Positions 32,320 through 37,739 of a DNA stretch of 37,739 nt are shown in pieces. Numbering within the stretch: the stretch's first letter is position 1; the number at the start of each line of letters is the position of its first letter. Position numbers and translations under genes: made by a program. The notes beneath the pieces were generated by a model. That model was not told the origin of the DNA. It was given only the letters and a program-made list of their open reading frames with translations, and searched no databases. The stretch spans positions 1 through 37,739 of the forward strand of contig JAFSQV010000083.1 in assembly GCA_017446455.1 (NCBI GenBank), read 5' to 3'. This DNA is from Paludibacteraceae bacterium (GTDB lineage: Bacteria; Bacteroidota; Bacteroidia; Bacteroidales; Paludibacteraceae).

Positions 32320-32756
32320 AGAATTTACGCCGAAGCATCTTTGGATGCGGTTGGATGTGGGTTCTTACATATTGAAAAAGGCGTTTATTGACGCTTTGTG
32401 CTGACAGTTGAAAGCTTCGCAAACTTATCTTGTTGGATGGCCAAAGTAACAATAGATGCCTACGGGTATGACTTTTATACCCGTCCTGTCTTATTTGGAC
32501 AGGCGGTTTGTCATATCGGCGTAGGTTTCATTGTTGTTTATTTCCAACGGCATGCGAAGGCCTCAACTGTAATGAACAACAGCGAGGTCTGCGCTTTCCT
32601 TATGTATATATATGAACTTTGAAAGATTAGTGAGCCGTATGGATGGGTGCGAAAGCATTTTAGTACCTTTTTGTTTTCACCTTTCCGCTCATCTATGCAG
32701 CCACTTTCTGAAAAGCGATAAAGGTACGGAAAAAACTTTAAAAAACATAAAAAGAT
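32320..32756 (+). ncRNA. candidate structured RNA or long structured 5' leader
   Basis: Helices visible by eye: GCATC/GATGC (32335-32348); AAA-GCGT/ACGC-TTT (32377-32397); an outer CCTACG/CGTAGG (32459-32464 with 32520-32525) enclosing two hairpins, GGGTAT/ATACCC at the core of an 8-bp perfect match (32462-32484) and CCTGTC/GACAGG (32485-32503); and a 13-bp helix with one bulge, 32642-32655 with 32681-32693. ACG at 32462-32464 can pair in either of two helices, a possible switch. G+C content is higher than in the surrounding spacer. An open frame from GTG 32398 to 32622 exists but is judged accidental. It matches no RNA class I can name (not tmRNA, RNase P or SRP). The 3' boundary is unknown. 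Confidence 0.5.
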
Positions 32757-35700
32757 ATGAAAAAAAATTTACTTAAATTATTTTTACTCGCCGCCGTGCT
32801 CATGATGGGTGCCGGCGAGATGTGGGGAACGAAATACTATAAAATTCAGGCCATTGCTATTGATCAAAATGGCAATGAGACTGATGCCGGTTTAGTATAT
32901 GTGTCTTCAAGAGCCGATTGGAATGAAGCAACAATGGCACCACTTGCAGCATCTAATATTGTTACAGGTCCATGGGAAGCTAATGCCTACGGAAACCCTG
33001 CCATAAATGTTTACGCAACCCCCGTTGGTAGTACTTTTTTAGGATGGTTTTGGGAAGACAAAGAAACTATGCTTTTCTCTGCAAAATACAATACTAGAAC
33101 AAATAGAGCTTCTAATTTTACTCCAACTCAAATTGCCGTATCTGATGAGGACGACATAGATAATGCGCCAACGACCATTATTTATGGCAAGTTCCAAGTT
33201 GCTCCTGCGGTTCGCTATTTCGCACAATTAAACTTTGATGAAAGTGCGCAAAAGAGAGGTTCCGTACACGACCATGTTCGAGGCACAGATTCAAAATACG
33301 CGTTCGCTATAGAACGATATGTGGATACTCGAACAGGTAGTGGTGTTATCAATTATGATCCCTTAATGAGGGTCAAGCGTGGTTATCGTTTTGACGGATG
33401 GAGTGTATCAGGTGCACACACATCTCTTACCGGTGGGACAACAACACTTACAACTACGGTTTCAATATCGACAACAAGTACAGATACGTTGGCACCTGAA
33501 ACAGGAGTTTTGTCGGCAAGTTTTAGTGCTTTGACACCGGATGTGCTGACCGTCCAGAAGGATGCTGGAGTGGGTGCTATTCGTTTCGTCTATAAGAACA
33601 ATTTGGAAAATGAATCCGGTGATGGTTTGGTGCTGAGAAAAGATTCTACAGAGATGGATATCCCTGAAACGGAAACGACATTTGACGTGTATAGTACAGA
33701 TATGGAAGTGGTTCTAAAGGCTCTTCCTACAGCTAGCCATATGTTCCGCGGATGGTATAGTGTGGGTGAGAACGATGTAAAAACGTTTATTACGGATGAT
33801 TATACATTGAGCGTCCCTGCCAATACAACGGCTACGTATTATGCTTATTTCAAACCTGTTTTTGCAGATAGCAAATATAGAGTAGGAGTAACTGGTTGCT
33901 CGACATTTGAAGAGGCATTGGCGGTTGCTACGTCGGCCACAGAAGACAAGGTGATTATCCCGTTGGTAGATGATGAAATTTCTGCCGGCTATTATACCAT
34001 TCCTACCGGTGTGACCCTTTTAATTCCTTATGCGTCTACGCAAGGTGCACCGGATATTAATGTTACTCGAGTAGCGGAGGAAGGAACACCTACCGGTGCA
34101 TACCGCACGTTAACGTTGGCGAGTGGTGTGCATTTGAATGTGTATGGAGCGATTGAAGTGGGTGGACGGCAATCAACCGGTGACTTTGATTCCGGAGCTG
34201 ATGTCGGAATTGGCCGTCCCGCTGCGCCGACCTATGGTTTGATGATTTTGAACGCAGGTAGCTCTATTACCTTGAACGATGGTGCTAACCTTCGTGCATG
34301 GGGATTTGTCCAAGGTCAGGGAGAAATTGATGCTCGCCGAGGATCGAAGGTGTTTGAGCAATTCCAGATTATGGACTGGAGAGGCTATAAATACACCAAT
34401 CGAATGTTCAATAGCCATAAGGTGCTTCCGATGACGCAGTACTTTATTCAAAATATAGAGTCGCCTACCATCTACCATCCGGGTGCTAAATTGTTGGCTT
34501 GCGGAGGTGTGAAGTTCCATTATCCTGTCAACACGGGTTTTGTAAACTATAACGCACCAATCACCGGAGCGATAGACTCCGTCGGAATTATTGGCGCGAA
34601 ATACAACTCATCGTTTGTGAAAGATGATGCAGCCATCTTCTTGATGGATGATGCGGATGATAGTGAAGATACGTGGGTTCGTAAATACTATGACCCGACG
34701 ACCGATCGTCAGGTATATGAAGTCAACAATGCGGCCTACCTTGGTAGTTTGAAATTGACGGTAAGAGGCTTGGGTCATACGATCAACGTAAATTCAGCAG
34801 AGTATGTGCTCCCGATCACGAACAACTTTAAAATTCACTTATTGACGGGTGAGATGATTGTTACGCAGCATACCGTAATGTTGCCGGGTTCGGAAATCGA
34901 GTTGGATAAGAAGTCGACAGTGACGATTCCTGATGATGCAGCTCTCTATCTCTATGATACAGATCAATGGGGTAGATATGTATGTGGTCATTTTGTGGAT
35001 GCAGATACGTATCAGTTCACCTATGCTTCCCGCATCAAATATCGTCCGGGAGGTGTGCCGGGCAATGAAGTGCGTGACATCTCTTCTGCTGCGGCGCTGG
35101 GCAATGCCAAACTGACCGTGCATGGTACGGTCAATGTAGAAGGTCAACTCTTCACGACCGAATCAGGTGCATCCATTACTTCTACGAAAGAAGATGCTGG
35201 TACTATCTTCTTTAGAAATGGTGCACCGACGTTCTCTACCGATCATTTCGTAGAGCAAGTAAGTAGCACCACTCCGACGTATGTGAAGGCGCAGTGCGTA
35301 TCGGCACTGCTGACAAATGAAGCCGGTAGCAGTTTTGGTGCACACACAGCTACGGCTGAGACTGCTGCAGGAAAATCCTTCTGCTTCATCGATATCAACG
35401 AGGACGGTAAGGGTGAATGGGTCTGCTTAACCGATGATGATATTAACTGTATGGCATATGACCAAGGCGGTGTATATTATATCAAGCCGAATTCCTATGT
35501 GCCTATCAGCAGCGGTGCTCCGTCGGAAGAAAGCGACCATACCTTCCGCGATCATTATGCAGGCACGGATTCGATTTATATTCATACCATTGATTGTCAA
35601 TGGTGGTGCGTATATCCGGTAGATGGACATCCGGGATTGTTTGAATGTCGTCATAAAGACAACCATACCATCTATTACTACGATGATAGTAGTGAGGATC

Positions 35701-37739
35701 CTGATGATCACCATTGGGCAGAAAAGCAATTCAAGGTGGAATGGGAGAACTGGGATGGCTCGCCGGTTAATTACGAATCGACAGAAGCAGAAGCCTCGAT
35801 TAACTATTATTATGTAACGTACAACACTATTCCGCAGTGGTTGAGCGCCAATCCGACACGTCCGGACAATGCAAACTATAGTTATAATTTCACTGGTTGG
35901 AGTCCTGCTTTTGCTCCTGTGACGGAAGATGTGAAATACGTAGCGCAGTATACCGAAGTGCCGCGTAAGTTCCTTGTTACTTTCAAAGATGAAACGGGAA
36001 TACCGTTGAAGGATACGTTGTATGAGTATCTCTCGATACCGGTTGCCCCGACGCAGGGAGTGAATCTGTCAACCCATCAATGGTCGCCGGCTATCGGCGC
36101 TGTGACGGGTAACCAGATTTATCAGTTGGTAGCAAAACCGGAGAAGTTCACCGTAATCTACAAGAACTGGGACGGCGAAGTGCTGCAGACTACAAGTAAT
36201 ATCACTTCCGGTACGGCAACGCCGACAGCACCTACTGCTACCAAAACCGCAGACGCGCTCTATAGCTACACCTTCGATGCTTGGAGTCCTGCTCCTGCAG
36301 CAACCGTAACAGCAGACGCTATCTACACTGCTACCTACACGCGCGGCCCGCGTTCCTATACTATTCGCTTCTTAGGCGAGGGCGGTTCGCCGGTATTGTC
36401 CTCTACTTCGCTGGCTTATGGCGCAACGCCGACGCCTCCGACGGGTGAGGGTACGACCAAGGCTTCTACGACTTCCAAGACCTATACCCTCGCATGGAGT
36501 CCGCTCGTAGGAACCGTGGTGGGCAATCAGGATTACGTTGCTACCTTCACGGAGCAGACGCGTCAATATACCGTTACATGGAAGAACTACGACGGCTCGA
36601 CTATCACCACCGACTATGTGGATTATGGCGCTACGCCTGCTTACTCGGGCCTGACGCCGACGAAAGAGACAGCGGAGAAGATCTTCACCTTCACCGGTTG
36701 GAGTCCTGCTATCGCATCCGTTGCCGGCAATCAGGAATATACGGCGCAGTTCGATGAAGGCCACTTGAAGACCGTGACGGTAGCTGTGGATGGCACCAGC
36801 GATATCTCCGGCCACGTGGAGACCCTGGTCCTCAATGCTTCGGAAGAGAGTTCGGGTCAGTTGACGGGTAATATCACCGCTACCAATGCTTACTTCGATT
36901 TCGCTATCAATGCGACGACGGCTTTGGCTATCGGCGCAACGCGTCAGTGGCACTCGTTCGGTGTGCCTTGGCAGGTGAACTTGGATACCGATCCGATTCA
37001 GGAAGTAGGCGGTGCTAACCGTACGTTCGTGCTTGGCCGCGACTATGATATCATCTATTACGATGGAGCGAAGCGTGCTTCCAGCGGCGCCGGATATTGG
37101 TGCTGGGAGTACCTCGAGTACCATTCGCATATTCTCCAGCCGGGTCAAGGATATATGATTGCCTTCATTCCTTCCCTGGGTAATATCGGTAAGATCCGCT
37201 TTGTGAAGAAGAACATGGCTCCGGTGATCTTCAACGGAACGATGACCGTCGATGCTCATAATAGCGGCGTGACGACCAACAGCGGTTGGAATGCGATTGC
37301 TAACCCGAAAGCGTACAAGGCAACGCTGAATGCCGGCGCAACGACGGGATATGTTTATAACCCTGCTACGAATGACTATACTCCGTATAACATCGAGAAT
37401 AAAGACTATATCGTAGGTAAGGCGGTATTTATCCAGGCGGGCGCTTCGCAGTCCGTAGTGATTAATGATGCTACCGGCAATTCGTTTGTAGCAGCCGCTC
37501 CTGCTCGTCGCACGAATGCAACGGATAAGAAGTACATGTCGCTCAACGATTACTATCAGATCGCTATCGCAAGCGAGCGCGTAGCAGGCGGACATGTATA
37601 TGTATTGCCGGAAGAGGAGAAGGAGAACAAGTACGTGATCGGTCATGACTTGGCTCAGTTCGGAATGAGTACTGCTGTTCCGCAGGTATGGGTGAACCGC
37701 TACGACACGAAGCTGGCGCTGAATACGACGGCATTGGTA
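32757..37739 (+). CDS. giant secreted InlB/Flg_new-repeat adhesin-like protein (3' end outside window)
   Basis: At least 1661 residues, open to the window edge, no stop seen. Signal peptide about residues 1-24 (MKKNLLKLFLLAAVLMMGAG...). Residues 25-380 hold divergent repeat units with FxGW motifs (TFLGWFWEDKE, YRFDGWSV, MFRGWYSV). Residues about 385-560 look like a beta-solenoid (TFEEALAVATSATEDKVIIPL, IPTGVTLLIPYAS, LNVYGAIEVGG). Residues 992-1334 are five tandem InlB-B-type repeats. Residues 1335-1661 are an unassigned beta-rich region with a W-rich part (WHSFGVPWQVNL). It is probably exported to the surface; a type IX sorting tail would be downstream, so this is not shown. Its 5' third is more A+T-rich than its 3' part. 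The structured leader precedes it. Confidence 0.85.
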   Translation, partial: MKKNLLKLFLLAAVLMMGAGEMWGTKYYKIQAIAIDQNGNETDAGLVYVSSRADWNEATMAPLAASNIVTGPWEANAYGNPAINVYATPVGSTFLGWFWEDKETMLFSAKYNTRTNRASNFTPTQIAVSDEDDIDNAPTTIIYGKFQVAPAVRYFAQLNFDESAQKRGSVHDHVRGTDSKYAFAIERYVDTRTGSGVINYDPLMRVKRGYRFDGWSVSGAHTSLTGGTTTLTTTVSISTTSTDTLAPETGVLSASFSALTPDVLTVQKDAGVGAIRFVYKNNLENESGDGLVLRKDSTEMDIPETETTFDVYSTDMEVVLKALPTASHMFRGWYSVGENDVKTFITDDYTLSVPANTTATYYAYFKPVFADSKYRVGVTGCSTFEEALAVATSATEDKVIIPLVDDEISAGYYTIPTGVTLLIPYASTQGAPDINVTRVAEEGTPTGAYRTLTLASGVHLNVYGAIEVGGRQSTGDFDSGADVGIGRPAAPTYGLMILNAGSSITLNDGANLRAWGFVQGQGEIDARRGSKVFEQFQIMDWRGYKYTNRMFNSHKVLPMTQYFIQNIESPTIYHPGAKLLACGGVKFHYPVNTGFVNYNAPITGAIDSVGIIGAKYNSSFVKDDAAIFLMDDADDSEDTWVRKYYDPTTDRQVYEVNNAAYLGSLKLTVRGLGHTINVNSAEYVLPITNNFKIHLLTGEMIVTQHTVMLPGSEIELDKKSTVTIPDDAALYLYDTDQWGRYVCGHFVDADTYQFTYASRIKYRPGGVPGNEVRDISSAAALGNAKLTVHGTVNVEGQLFTTESGASITSTKEDAGTIFFRNGAPTFSTDHFVEQVSSTTPTYVKAQCVSALLTNEAGSSFGAHTATAETAAGKSFCFIDINEDGKGEWVCLTDDDINCMAYDQGGVYYIKPNSYVPISSGAPSEESDHTFRDHYAGTDSIYIHTIDCQWWCVYPVDGHPGLFECRHKDNHTIYYYDDSSEDPDDHHWAEKQFKVEWENWDGSPVNYESTEAEASINYYYVTYNTIPQWLSANPTRPDNANYSYNFTGWSPAFAPVTEDVKYVAQYTEVPRKFLVTFKDETGIPLKDTLYEYLSIPVAPTQGVNLSTHQWSPAIGAVTGNQIYQLVAKPEKFTVIYKNWDGEVLQTTSNITSGTATPTAPTATKTADALYSYTFDAWSPAPAATVTADAIYTATYTRGPRSYTIRFLGEGGSPVLSSTSLAYGATPTPPTGEGTTKASTTSKTYTLAWSPLVGTVVGNQDYVATFTEQTRQYTVTWKNYDGSTITTDYVDYGATPAYSGLTPTKETAEKIFTFTGWSPAIASVAGNQEYTAQFDEGHLKTVTVAVDGTSDISGHVETLVLNASEESSGQLTGNITATNAYFDFAINATTALAIGATRQWHSFGVPWQVNLDTDPIQEVGGANRTFVLGRDYDIIYYDGAKRASSGAGYWCWEYLEYHSHILQPGQGYMIAFIPSLGNIGKIRFVKKNMAPVIFNGTMTVDAHNSGVTTNSGWNAIANPKAYKATLNAGATTGYVYNPATNDYTPYNIENKDYIVGKAVFIQAGASQSVVINDATGNSFVAAAPARRTNATDKKYMSLNDYYQIAIASERVAGGHVYVLPEEEKENKYVIGHDLAQFGMSTAVPQVWVNRYDTKLALNTTALV
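35730..36759 (+). repeat. five tandem InlB B-type (Flg_new) protein repeats
   Basis: Units of 60-80 codons each begin with a (F/Y)xVxW/YKNxDG-like strand (FKVEWENWDG, KFLVTFKDETG, KFTVIYKNWDG, SYTIRFLGEGG, QYTVTWKNYDG) and end with W-SPA-...-Y-A-(Y/F)T (FTGWSPAFAPV, HQWSPAIGAV, FDAWSPAPAAT, LAWSPLVGTV, FTGWSPAIASV). They diverge at DNA level, so this is old duplication. Such repeats make stiff beta stalks on surface proteins. Confidence 0.85.

Larger units (their letters stand above)
31964..32756. other. 793-bp gene-free stretch between pepO and the giant adhesin gene
   Basis: It holds the pepO promoter on the minus strand, two adjoining inverted repeats (32107-32170), an A+T-rich spacer, a strong plus-strand promoter (32283-32314) and a structured leader up to ATG 32757. 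No reliable protein gene was found. Confidence 0.7.

Noticed and set aside
32398-32622. 74-codon open frame from GTG within the leader before the adhesin gene
   Set aside because: It has no signal peptide or family features, spans several predicted RNA helices and starts at a GTG with no supporting site. More likely incidental to a structured RNA, though protein-level conservation should be tested.
32664-32673. TACCTTTTTG as a second promoter close to the adhesin start
   Set aside because: It needs two extra T compared with TAnnTTTG, has no -33 box 19-20 nt upstream, and lies in the loop of a long helix.
36372-37646. 424-codon minus-strand frame under the adhesin gene
   Set aside because: Antisense to the repeat region with an intact plus-strand frame; Ile/Arg-rich composition typical of a shadow.

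Overview
This window reads as chromosomal DNA of an uncultured member of the Bacteroidales (phylum Bacteroidota). Three things point there. Seven start regions carry the Bacteroidota promoter signature (a -7 box TAnnTTTG, in the clearest cases 19-20 nt after a TTTG/CTTG/GTTG box), with no Shine-Dalgarno sites. The gene content is typical: HU next to rhomboid, adk-obg, an ATP-type pckA, a GT3-like glycogen synthase, C69, M3 and M13 peptidases, and a TonB receptor behind a TPP riboswitch. Short low-complexity repeats are also scattered through the DNA.

Layout. 1-322: noncoding, with CGGTCT repeats and two hairpins. 323-1081 (-): rhomboid protease. 1285-1548 (+): HU protein and its terminator. 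1625-5185 (+): adk-obg-ClC chloride transporter. 5147-7212 (-): an operon read tsaC/ywlC -> sugar-phosphate transferase -> xseB. 7417-11400 (+): pckA-Mrp/ApbC-MATE. 11522-26780 (+): ten genes packed with gaps of at most 18 bp: pRiA4b-like protein, miaA, PKD lipoprotein, glycogen synthase, C69 dipeptidase, ileS, lipoprotein, AsmA-like protein, M3 peptidase, membrane protein. 26746-31963 (-): M13 peptidase, outer-membrane barrel, and a TonB-dependent receptor under a TPP riboswitch, so probably a thiamin or precursor importer. 31964-32756: a 0.8-kb gene-free stretch with two promoters, two adjoining hairpins and a strongly structured 5' leader. 32757 to window end (+): a giant secreted InlB/Flg_new-repeat adhesin-like protein, cut off by the window edge.

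Three signals are not explained by ordinary annotation. First, small tandem arrays of fixed size sit inside otherwise conserved genes: nonamers of the type TCNGANNNN, five units (45 bp) each, in obg, tsaC, the glycogen synthase gene and the asmA-like gene; and heptamers, four units (28 bp) each, in ileS, the asmA-like gene, the 26247 membrane gene and one intergenic gap. Second, a structured RNA of about 440 nt with its own strong promoter precedes the giant adhesin. Third, the TPP riboswitch contains the apparent first ATG of the receptor gene, which corrects its start. No tRNA, rRNA, CRISPR array, transposase or phage gene was recognised. All starts below were chosen by eye from signal peptides, family N-termini and promoter positions; several are internal to longer open frames.
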